From NCBI GenBank assembly GCA_016931875.1, contig JAFGDX010000174.1, positions 1 through 6,256 of the forward strand: a DNA stretch of 6,256 nucleotides, written 5' to 3'. The notes below the pieces were generated by a model that worked only from the letters and a program-made list of their open reading frames with translations, searched no databases and was not told the origin of the DNA. Shown here piece after piece: positions 1 to 6,256 of the stretch. This DNA is from Prolixibacteraceae bacterium. GTDB lineage: Bacteria; Bacteroidota; Bacteroidia; Bacteroidales; Prolixibacteraceae. Positions within the stretch are counted from its first letter, which is position 1. Every line of letters starts with the position of its first letter. Made by a program: the position numbers and the translations under genes.

Positions 1-201
1 ATCAGCAGTGGCAGTAAAATTAACAACACCGGAACCATCGCCGTAGGGGTTTTCACTGTTGGCACCTTTAATCTCATAGTTCAACATTATATTGGTTGGC
101 GTTATTAACTCGCCCAGTTCATATTCTTCTTTTTGACAGCCGCCAAATACCAATTGTAATCCAATTAGTAACACCCAAATTAATTTGCTGTATTTTATCA
201 T
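1..201 (-). CDS. Lipoprotein N-terminus, PUL surface protein (partial, 3' end off window); possibly PKD-GH16 glucanase or binding protein
   Basis: Only the first 67 codons are inside the window, and the reading frame is open to base 1. The start is the ATG at 201, 11 bases after the stop of the preceding gene, with ATCTGTTTGAA in front and no Shine-Dalgarno motif. Residues 1-22 form a lipoprotein signal peptide: a Lys-containing n-region, the hydrophobic stretch LIWVLLIGLQLVF, then GGC with the lipidated Cys at 22. QKEEY follows, an acidic tail of the kind that directs Bacteroidota lipoproteins to the cell surface. The visible mature part (ELGELITPTNI, then GDGSGVVNFTATAD at 54-67) looks like the first strands of a PKD or Ig-like domain. 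From memory, this leader pattern is common in flavobacterial proteins that carry a PKD domain before a GH16 beta-glucanase domain, and it often sits directly after a susCD and PKD-protein trio. The lipoprotein call is firm. The enzyme call is an inference, because no catalytic residues are visible. Confidence 0.72.
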   Translation of the reverse strand, partial: MIKYSKLIWVLLIGLQLVFGGCQKEEYELGELITPTNIMLNYEIKGANSENPYGDGSGVVNFTATAD

Positions 202-212
202 TTCAAACAGAT

Positions 213-2237
213 TTAATTGGTTAATTCAAATTCATCGTAATAATATACTGAGTTATCTCCGTTGTTTCCAAAATCAAAAAAGATTACCACGCGGATATAA
301 TCGGCCGCCGGTGCCCCGCTAAAATCGTAGATCAATTGTTCCCAGTTATTTGCCACAGTCGTATTCATGTCTACTTCGTGTGTAATGCTGGCATCAGCAT
401 TTTCAAGTTTCACCTTTATCACTATTCCGTTTTTGGGTGACCAGGTGCTTACGGCAATTTTGCTGTAATTGCTAAAATCAAGGGGTGAAGCAAGTTCAAA
501 ATAAGACCCTGCCCATGTTTCTGCTCCACTTGATTTGGTGAGTTGTGCGACAGTAGATGTTACATTTATTCCTGAAGCATCGGGATTGGAAACCAATTCG
601 ATATCCGGGATATTTCCAAAGACGGTAAATGTTGGAGCTTCTCCTTCAAAACTCTGGAAAGGCATTGAGACCATATTTTCTCCTTCACTGGCCAGTTCAA
701 CCTGGTCAAAATAGTAAACGCTCCCGTCACCGTTGTTTCCAAAATCAAAGAAAACAACAATGCGCACATAATCGGCTGCAGGCGCTTCACTAAAATCGTA
801 AACCAGTTCTTCCCACTCATTTGCTTTTGTATTCACTGCATCTACTTCATGTGTAACACTGGCATCGGCATTTTCAAGTTTCACCTTCACAACTATGCCA
901 CTTTTAGGCGACCAGGCTTTCAGACGAAGATTACGGTAAGAGTCAAAATCAAGTGCATTTTCAATCTCAAAGAAGGTGCCCGCCCAGGTTTCGGAACCAC
1001 TGGACTTGGTAAACTGCGCCACTTTGGATGTTGTATTTACTCCTGCTGCATCCGGATTGGATACAATTTCGGTATCAGCAATATTCCCGAAAACGGTAAA
1101 CGCGGGCGTTTCACTTTCAAAATTCTGTATCATTAATGACGACGGCACAACAGCAGGCACTAATTTGATATCATCGAAATAATAGACTGAACCATCACCC
1201 ACATTTCCAAAATCAAAGAAGATTACCACTTTTTGATAATCATTATTTATATCGATGGGAGAAAAATCAAAACTTATTTCTTCCCATGCATTTGCCACGG
1301 TTGTCAAAGCATCAACCTCGTATGCAATGGCACCATCAGTAAGATTTTCAACCTTCAGTTTTACGACTGCACCAACTTTGGGTGACCAAACTTTCATTTT
1401 AAAATTTTTATTTGCTGAAAAATCAATCGGATTCTCCAGAGTAAGAATCGTTCCTCCCCAGGTTTCAGCACCTTCATTTTTAACTGACTGCCCCACTTTT
1501 GTACTGATATTTTCACCGGATGCATCGGGATTATCGATAACGGAAGAAGAAACATTTCCGAAATCAACGAATGCATAATTCACGGTAAACGATTCAAAAT
1601 TGATGGGCAGATTAACCGGGTCAGAAGCGGCTGCAATAGTTATAACTTCAGTATATTCTGTGGTGGCAGCCCCTGCACTTTTGGCTACTATTCTGATTTC
1701 GTAATCACCGGGTTCAGTGTAAGAGTGGGTGGCCGTTTCTCCCGGCAAAACATGTGTAGGTTCTTCATCCTCAACATCCCCGAAATAAATGTCGATAATC
1801 GTTGCAAAGGTAGCCGTTGCAGAAACAGAAACGATTTTCGGGTTCACCTCATCTTTTACGATGGAAACAGATAAATTTTCAGGTGCTTTAAACGTAACGT
1901 TGAGCTCTTTTGAAATTTGCGAACCAAGTCCGGTAATTCCGAAAGCTGTAATTCCTACCTGGTAAATCCCTTCACCATAGATATGAGCCGTTGATTCCAG
2001 AACACCTATTTCTGCAGAAGCGCCATCTCCAAAATCAACAGAATATTTTACCGCACCTTCCGCATTGGGTACAATTGTAACCAGCCCGGTATTATCCTGA
2101 GTAATATCAAAAACAGCATCGACATTGGCGGGTGCCGGAAGATAATCAAGCGAATACAATTTATCCTCATCTGTTATGCAGGAAATGGCAAACAAGGTGA
2201 TAAGCAATAACCCAAGTATATTTTTATGATTCTTCAT
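213..2237 (-). CDS. Multimodular surface glycan-binding lipoprotein: two PKD-type domains plus three tandem CBM-like modules
   Basis: This 674-residue protein is probably an outer-membrane surface glycan-binding protein that concentrates polysaccharide for the SusCD complex encoded just upstream. The signal peptide (residues 1-20) ends in FAISC with Cys20 as the lipidation site. ITDED follows, a likely surface-export tag. Residues about 35-115 form a PKD-type domain with DFGDG at 68-72. Residues about 117-202 form a second, less canonical one (YFGD at 151-154, EPGDYEIRIVAKS at 175-187). Three homologous modules follow at about 208-359, 368-516 and 525-673. Each has NPDA(S/A)G, ETW(A/G)G, WSPK.G, a K.K.EN strand, W-E, FFDFGN.GD and VYY(F/Y)D, and the third ends at the C-terminus. 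The closing pattern resembles the last strand of jelly-roll carbohydrate-binding modules. I saw no glycosidase motif. The start ATG lies 18 bases after the susD stop, behind an A-rich leader (TTCAAAAAAATACTGAAA). The binding role follows from locus position and architecture; the ligand is unknown, and beta-1,3-glucan is my best guess. Confidence 0.85.
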   Translation of the reverse strand: MKNHKNILGLLLITLFAISCITDEDKLYSLDYLPAPANVDAVFDITQDNTGLVTIVPNAEGAVKYSVDFGDGASAEIGVLESTAHIYGEGIYQVGITAFGITGLGSQISKELNVTFKAPENLSVSIVKDEVNPKIVSVSATATFATIIDIYFGDVEDEEPTHVLPGETATHSYTEPGDYEIRIVAKSAGAATTEYTEVITIAAASDPVNLPINFESFTVNYAFVDFGNVSSSVIDNPDASGENISTKVGQSVKNEGAETWGGTILTLENPIDFSANKNFKMKVWSPKVGAVVKLKVENLTDGAIAYEVDALTTVANAWEEISFDFSPIDINNDYQKVVIFFDFGNVGDGSVYYFDDIKLVPAVVPSSLMIQNFESETPAFTVFGNIADTEIVSNPDAAGVNTTSKVAQFTKSSGSETWAGTFFEIENALDFDSYRNLRLKAWSPKSGIVVKVKLENADASVTHEVDAVNTKANEWEELVYDFSEAPAADYVRIVVFFDFGNNGDGSVYYFDQVELASEGENMVSMPFQSFEGEAPTFTVFGNIPDIELVSNPDASGINVTSTVAQLTKSSGAETWAGSYFELASPLDFSNYSKIAVSTWSPKNGIVIKVKLENADASITHEVDMNTTVANNWEQLIYDFSGAPAADYIRVVIFFDFGNNGDNSVYYYDEFELTN
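222..665 (-). repeat. Tandem module 3 of 3 (C-terminal copy) in the binding lipoprotein
   Basis: This codes for residues 525-672, followed only by Thr-Asn and the stop. Landmarks match module 2: NPDASG at 551-556, Trp575 in ETWAG, Trp599 in WSPK, KVKLENADAS, Trp632, FFDFGNNGD at 653-661 and VYYYD at 664-668. A short linker around ASEGENMVSM separates it from module 2. Most differences from module 2 fall in the stretch after ETWAG (578-598), which in a jelly-roll fold could be a variable strand or loop next to the binding face. Confidence 0.88.
690..1136 (-). repeat. Tandem module 2 of 3 in the binding lipoprotein
   Basis: This codes for residues 368-516. Landmarks are FGNI at 383-386, NPDAAG at 394-399, Trp418 in ETWAG, Trp442 in WSPK, the strand KVKLENADAS at 451-460, Trp475, FFDFGNNGDGS at 496-506 and VYYFD at 507-511. 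It aligns without gaps to module 3 over 145 residues, with 99 identities by hand count. Similarity extends to the DNA: the 20 bases ccgttgtttccaaaatcaaa occur in both copies. Confidence 0.88.
1161..1616 (-). repeat. Tandem module 1 of 3 (divergent copy) in the binding lipoprotein
   Basis: This codes for residues 208-359. It keeps the module's landmark residues: FGN at 226-228, NPDASG at 236-241, ETWGG with Trp260, WSPK with Trp284, Trp318 before EE, FFDFGN at 340-345, and VYYFD at 351-355. It is clearly less like the other two copies than they are like each other, and it reads SPIDINNDY where they read APAADY. A linker rich in Pro and Val (about 360-367) joins it to module 2. The divergence suggests it is the oldest split in the array, or that it is under different ligand selection. 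Confidence 0.85.
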
Positions 2238-2255
2238 TTTCAGTATTTTTTTGAA

Positions 2256-3740
2256 TTAATAATTGGGATTTTGACTCCAGTTTCCGTTGGAAAATTCAAT
2301 TTCTTCAAGCGGAAGGGGGAACAATTCATGTTTGCCGGCAACAAATCCGTCAATTTCATCTGCAGCTCTGCCGGTCCGAACCAAATCAAAAAAATGGTGT
2401 CCTTCACCCATTAATTCCACCCTGCGTTCATGGTAAATGGCATCTGTCAGTGCTTCTCCGGTTAGCGTGATTGTGTGGTTGTTATCACCAAAAGCCCTGG
2501 CCCTGACCATAGATAAATATTCCTGTGCTTTGGCATCCGAAATTCCACCCCGATTGTTGGCTTCAGCTGCCATTAATAACACGTCGGAATAGCGAATGGC
2601 CCGGTAATTGTTTGGGTTTGTCAGATTTAGATCGCCTTGTGCCTCTTCACTTCTTTTGCGTGGTAAATATTTCCGGTTAAAATATCCGGTATGTTCATTT
2701 CCGGTAGTATACTCCGCACCTGTTTCTGTTGCCCAGGCTTCAATGTCGAGAATGGTTACCTCCTTACGCAAATCACCGGGTTCAAATTGATCAACTGCTT
2801 CCCGGGTTGGAACATTAAAACTAAATCCGGGTGTAAATAAAGGTCCGGAATAACCGCGAACACCGCTAAAACCAACTGCAACATTCCCTTCGCTGCATTG
2901 CAGACATCCAAAACCGGCACCTTCCACATCGGTATATTGTATTTCAAAAACCGACTCGGGGCCATTTTCACCTTCGTTTTCAAAAATGGAATTGTAATCA
3001 TCCACAAGTACATAATTTCCACTGGTAATTACTTGTTCCAGAACCGTTGCTGCTTCGTCAAATTTTTCCTGAAAAAGGTAAACTTTGCCCAGAAGGGCCT
3101 GAGCGGCTCCTTTTGTTGCCCGGCCGGTTTGCGCCGGTATTTCTTTTAATACTCCTGCTGCATAGAGGAGATCTTCTTCAATTTGAGCATAAACTTCAGA
3201 AACCGGAGCACGGGGAATAGTTGATTCATCTCCCAGTTTAAATCTTTCATCCACTTTTAAGGGAACCGGACCAAACCATTTTACCAGTTCAAAATAATAA
3301 TAAGCCCTCAGAAACCGGATTTCTCCAATCATTTCTTGCTTTTCATCAAAATCAATGTTGTCTTTGAATTCCATAAAGTAATTGGTTCGCTGAACGCCGG
3401 CAAACATCCAGTTCCAGATGTCGCGCAAATTGCTGTTCACCGGGGTGTGAATCATATCATCAATTTGCTGCCAGCCAATCACATCGGTCGGATTTTCACC
3501 GCCACACAAGGTGTTGTCTGAAGCAAATTCACCTACAATCACATTGGCGTACGTACTTTGTAATATGTCATAAGCTGCCACAAGGGCGTTGTAATAATCT
3601 TCATCTGAATTAAAATAGTTTTCAGAATCGATCGAATATTCGGGTGAAACTTTGACAAAATCATCTGTACAGGAAAAAAGGAAAGATGAGATCGTTAAAA
3701 CAACCGTAAATAGTATTTTTATATATATTCTGCTGTTCAT
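2256..3740 (-). CDS. SusD/RagB-family outer-membrane nutrient-binding lipoprotein
   Basis: This 494-residue protein is a SusD homologue, the lid that sits on a SusC transporter at the cell surface and binds glycan before import. Its length is typical of the family. The signal peptide ends in LFSC with Cys24 as the lipidation site, followed by TDDF. The N-terminal helical part contains the family hallmark FLRAYYYFELVKWFGPVPL (143-161), and TPR-like helices continue around 180-240. Near the C-terminus it shows YRAIRYSDVLLMAAEA (379-394), ERRVELMGEG (438-447) and FDLVRTG (451-457), then the usual FPLPLEEIEFSNG...QNPNY ending. The start ATG is 11 bases after the susC stop, with an A-rich leader (AATTCAGAAAA) and no Shine-Dalgarno motif. 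The partner is almost certainly the adjacent SusC. A CxxC pair at Cys279 and Cys282 is unusual for an exposed lipoprotein. Family assignment is firm; substrate cannot be read from the sequence. Confidence 0.97.
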   Translation of the reverse strand: MNSRIYIKILFTVVLTISSFLFSCTDDFVKVSPEYSIDSENYFNSDEDYYNALVAAYDILQSTYANVIVGEFASDNTLCGGENPTDVIGWQQIDDMIHTPVNSNLRDIWNWMFAGVQRTNYFMEFKDNIDFDEKQEMIGEIRFLRAYYYFELVKWFGPVPLKVDERFKLGDESTIPRAPVSEVYAQIEEDLLYAAGVLKEIPAQTGRATKGAAQALLGKVYLFQEKFDEAATVLEQVITSGNYVLVDDYNSIFENEGENGPESVFEIQYTDVEGAGFGCLQCSEGNVAVGFSGVRGYSGPLFTPGFSFNVPTREAVDQFEPGDLRKEVTILDIEAWATETGAEYTTGNEHTGYFNRKYLPRKRSEEAQGDLNLTNPNNYRAIRYSDVLLMAAEANNRGGISDAKAQEYLSMVRARAFGDNNHTITLTGEALTDAIYHERRVELMGEGHHFFDLVRTGRAADEIDGFVAGKHELFPLPLEEIEFSNGNWSQNPNY

Positions 3741-3751
3741 TTTTCTGAATT

Positions 3752-6256
3752 TTAGAAGTTAAAATTTAAACCAAGTGTATAAGTTCTGGCTGCCGGATAG
3801 AAACCGGAATCAAAACCACTGCCTATAGGAGCTCCGCTGGAAGCAGCCGGATCATACCCAGTGTAATTGGTAAGAGTAACCAAATTGCTTACACTTGTAA
3901 ATAGCCGAAGTTTACTGATTTTTATTTTCTCTGTTAATGATGCAGGAAGTGTATACCCCAGTTGAACATTCTGTAGTCGCACAAAAGAGGCATCTTCCAC
4001 GTAAAAGTCGGAAAAAATAGTATTTGAAGTTGCTGCTGTTGTTAAACGCGGAACGTTGTTACCGGTTCCGGAGCCGGTCCAGCGATTGAGATTATAACTA
4101 AGTTTGTTTGCATTGGGTTGTGTTCGTTCATAGTTTCTGACCATTTCATTACCGATTGAAGAAAAGGCATACGCCACAAAATCAAATCCTTTATAATTCA
4201 ATGTAATATTCAACCCCATGTTGAAATCTGCGATAGGATCCCCAATATTCGTTCTGTCATCGGTGTTGAGCACACCATCCTTGTTTATATCCACAAAACG
4301 TATATCACCGGGTGATGCTTCTGCTCCAAGGGCAAGCTGCGAAGGATGTGCATCCACTTCTTCCTGATTTTGAAACAAACCATCGGTCTTGTATCCGTAA
4401 AAATAACCAATGGGAAATCCAACTTCCATACGGGCTGGTGAAGGTTGGCCTACACCAAAGCTCCCCCCCTCAACAAAGCCGGAGCCGTTATTCACTTCCA
4501 GCACTTCGTTTTTCAATGTAGTCATGTTGTAGTTCACATCATAACTAAAGTCGTTGGTAATGTTTCCCCTGAAACCTACAGCAAATTCAAATCCTTTGTT
4601 CCTCACTGTCCCGGCATTTACGGTGGGGCCGGCTGCCCCCGGAGCAGCAGTTCCTAAAATTCCGGATACCGGGATGTTCCCAATCAACAAATTATTGGTG
4701 GTTTTAATAAAATAATCCGTATTGATATCCAACCGGTTATTAAAAAGTTTTACGTCTAACCCCACATCAAACTGTTCAGATTCCTCCCACTTTATGGCAG
4801 GGTTTGGACTGGCTCCAACTGCTGTTCCGTTTACCAGCGTGTTGTCAAAAACATACGTTGCTTCTCCGCTCAGTTGCGAAATATATTGATAATCGGCAAT
4901 CTTATCCGAGCCCAAAATTCCATAGCTCAAACGGAATTTAAGCAAATCAACAACATCATTTTCTTTTAAAAAGCTTTCTTCCGAAATATTCCAACCGAGA
5001 GTTGCAGAAGGGAAATAAGCAACAGTATTGTCGGGGCCAAATTTGGTAGAGGCATCTCTTCGCAACATGGCTGAAAGCAAATATTTGCCTTTATAATCGT
5101 ATTGAATTCTCGAAAAATAAGACAATCTCCGCTGATCATAGGTATAGGAGCCTACTGCTTTTGTGCTGGGTATTCCGTTGGCCAACCCAATATCTGCAAA
5201 ATCCCACGAGTTGTTGGGAACATCGTATCCGGTACCATTCAGGCTGTTTCCCCAGGTTTTAAACACCGTGGTTCCCAAAGTTGCGGTTACATGGTGTACT
5301 TCAGCAAAAGTATGGTCATAAGTAACAAAAGCATCAAAAGTATAATCGTTAAATTCCTGTGCGCTCTGTGCAACAGTACTTCGGGAAACATCAAAAACTT
5401 TTCCTCCGTAATCAATTATTTTGGAAAAACTTTTTGATTTGCTGTTCGCGGTATTAAACCCAATCCTGGTAGTTGCCTTCAAACTGCCTGAAAGTGTATA
5501 ATCGAGACTAAAATTGCCGTTTAACTTTTTCAGGTTATAATCGTTGTGTGTATTGGCAATTTGTGCCAGCGGGTTGATAATTTCAATGCCCAGATTTGAC
5601 GGAGCAAGAAAATAATCACCGTTGGAATCGTATACAGGTACCGTTGATGGCATATTTAATGCATTAAAAAGCACCGATGCCAACCCAAAATCATTAAAGG
5701 ATTTTCTTCCGATATGGGAAAAGATAAAAGACGATTTAAAGGATACCCAGTCTGATAAATCAGCGCCTAAGCTTACTTTGGCTGTATTTCTGTGAAATCC
5801 CGATTTTTCGCGGCCAATAATCCCTTCCTGATTTAAATCGGAAGCACTTAAGGAATAGAACATTTTATCAGAGCCCCCTGAAACTGTGATGTCATTATTA
5901 TAAATTGGGGCGGTTTCAAACAATTCGTTTTGCCAGTTTGTGCCTTTTCCTAAACCTGAAATATTCGGATAAGGAATTTCCATTCCCGTTGCAGCATAGC
6001 TTTCATTAAGTAATACAGCATATTCTGTGGCATTTAGCACAGGCAGCTTCCGGGTTGTTTCCTGAAGTCCGACCGAACTGTTTATTACAACCCGTGTAGC
6101 TTGATTTTTTTTGCCTGATTTTGTGGTAACAAGTATAATTCCATTGGCTCCCACGGTTCCGTAAATGGCCGCCTGGGCATCTTTTAAAACCGTAATGGTT
6201 TCAATATCATTTGGGTTCAGCGTGTTTAAATCCCCCTGGTAACCATCAATGATAAC
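3752..6256 (-). CDS. SusC/RagA-family TonB-dependent outer-membrane transporter (partial, 5' end off window)
   Basis: This is the outer-membrane channel of the SusCD importer, taking up oligosaccharides with energy from TonB-ExbBD. The frame is open to the window edge, giving 834 visible residues. Full-length family members run to about 1000 or more, so the signal peptide, the N-terminal carboxypeptidase-regulatory-like domain, the TonB box and part of the plug are missing. The first visible residues are the plug signature of the family: DGYQGDLN (4-11), ETITVLKDAQAAIYG (19-33) and GANGIILVTTKSG (36-48). An internal GTG at 6154 inside this signature is a Val codon and not the start. The rest is beta-barrel, with alternating strands, an acidic loop DINKDGVLNTDD (656-667) that resembles a calcium-binding loop and recurs in SusC proteins, and a C-terminal NFNF with the terminal Phe typical of outer-membrane barrels. 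The stop lies 11 bases before the susD start, consistent with co-transcription and complex formation. Family assignment is firm; the ligand is not evident. Confidence 0.97.
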   Translation of the reverse strand, partial: VIIDGYQGDLNTLNPNDIETITVLKDAQAAIYGTVGANGIILVTTKSGKKNQATRVVINSSVGLQETTRKLPVLNATEYAVLLNESYAATGMEIPYPNISGLGKGTNWQNELFETAPIYNNDITVSGGSDKMFYSLSASDLNQEGIIGREKSGFHRNTAKVSLGADLSDWVSFKSSFIFSHIGRKSFNDFGLASVLFNALNMPSTVPVYDSNGDYFLAPSNLGIEIINPLAQIANTHNDYNLKKLNGNFSLDYTLSGSLKATTRIGFNTANSKSKSFSKIIDYGGKVFDVSRSTVAQSAQEFNDYTFDAFVTYDHTFAEVHHVTATLGTTVFKTWGNSLNGTGYDVPNNSWDFADIGLANGIPSTKAVGSYTYDQRRLSYFSRIQYDYKGKYLLSAMLRRDASTKFGPDNTVAYFPSATLGWNISEESFLKENDVVDLLKFRLSYGILGSDKIADYQYISQLSGEATYVFDNTLVNGTAVGASPNPAIKWEESEQFDVGLDVKLFNNRLDINTDYFIKTTNNLLIGNIPVSGILGTAAPGAAGPTVNAGTVRNKGFEFAVGFRGNITNDFSYDVNYNMTTLKNEVLEVNNGSGFVEGGSFGVGQPSPARMEVGFPIGYFYGYKTDGLFQNQEEVDAHPSQLALGAEASPGDIRFVDINKDGVLNTDDRTNIGDPIADFNMGLNITLNYKGFDFVAYAFSSIGNEMVRNYERTQPNANKLSYNLNRWTGSGTGNNVPRLTTAATSNTIFSDFYVEDASFVRLQNVQLGYTLPASLTEKIKISKLRLFTSVSNLVTLTNYTGYDPAASSGAPIGSGFDSGFYPAARTYTLGLNFNF

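Noticed and set aside
849..1578. Plus-strand open frames of 60-110 codons opposite the binding protein
   Set aside because: They lie antisense to a well-supported gene, resemble no protein family, and recur in the module repeats (for example near 976 and 1255) because the repeats recur. They are shadows of the coding strand.
224..1614. A glycoside hydrolase domain in the C-terminal part of the binding protein
   Set aside because: I found no conserved acidic catalytic pair or GH16-type ExDxxE motif. The part is fully accounted for by three repeated beta-rich modules, which fit binding and not catalysis.
222..1616. The repeats as a CRISPR array or mobile-element repeats
   Set aside because: The units are about 450 bases, in frame, diverged mainly at tolerant codon positions, and encode homologous protein modules. 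There are no spacers, terminal inverted repeats or transposase.
2238..2255. Possible promoter or terminator in the short AT-rich gap between the susD-like gene and the binding protein
   Set aside because: The gap is only 18 bases, with no inverted repeat and too little room for a promoter. It is better read as an A-rich translation-initiation leader within an operon.
5102..5437. A 111-codon plus-strand open frame opposite the transporter
   Set aside because: The transporter frame over this segment encodes convincing barrel strands. The antisense product has no recognisable domain and no gene-like context.
6152..6154. GTG as a possible start codon of the transporter, giving an 800-residue protein
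   Set aside because: The frame continues without a stop to the window edge, and the 34 upstream codons encode the conserved plug signature (DGYQGDLN, ETITVLKDAQAAIYG). The GTG is an internal Val codon.

Overview
The window looks like part of a polysaccharide utilisation locus (PUL) of a member of the Bacteroidota. The evidence is an adjacent SusC-type TonB-dependent transporter and SusD-type lipoprotein, followed by two further surface-type lipoproteins. The start codons are preceded by A-rich sequence without a recognisable Shine-Dalgarno motif, which is usual in this phylum. I cannot assign a genus. The domain make-up resembles beta-glucan (laminarin-type) loci of marine flavobacteria and related groups, but that comparison rests on recall and not on a search.

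All genes lie on the minus strand, so transcription runs from high to low coordinates. The order is: susC-like transporter (6256 to 3752, 5' end outside the window); susD-like lipoprotein (3740 to 2256); a 674-residue multimodular lipoprotein with two PKD-type domains and three tandem copies of a roughly 150-residue beta-sandwich-like module (2237 to 213); and the first 67 codons of another lipoprotein (201 to 1). The gaps are 11, 18 and 11 bases, which leaves no room for a terminator or a separate promoter. The four genes are therefore most likely one transcript whose promoter lies upstream of susC, outside the window. No stretch over 300 bases is without a gene. I saw no RNA gene, mobile element, CRISPR array or attachment site.

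The genes probably work together at the outer membrane. SusC and SusD would form the TonB-energised import complex that captures and takes in oligosaccharides. The 674-residue protein would be a surface glycan-binding protein that gathers polysaccharide for it. The cut-off gene is at the position where a surface glycanase or a second binding protein is expected; its N-terminus resembles the PKD-bearing leader of GH16 beta-glucanases. No catalytic domain is visible in the window, so the substrate remains an inference.

The most notable feature is the triple module array of the binding protein. Its second and third copies are about 68% identical by hand count, while the first has diverged.
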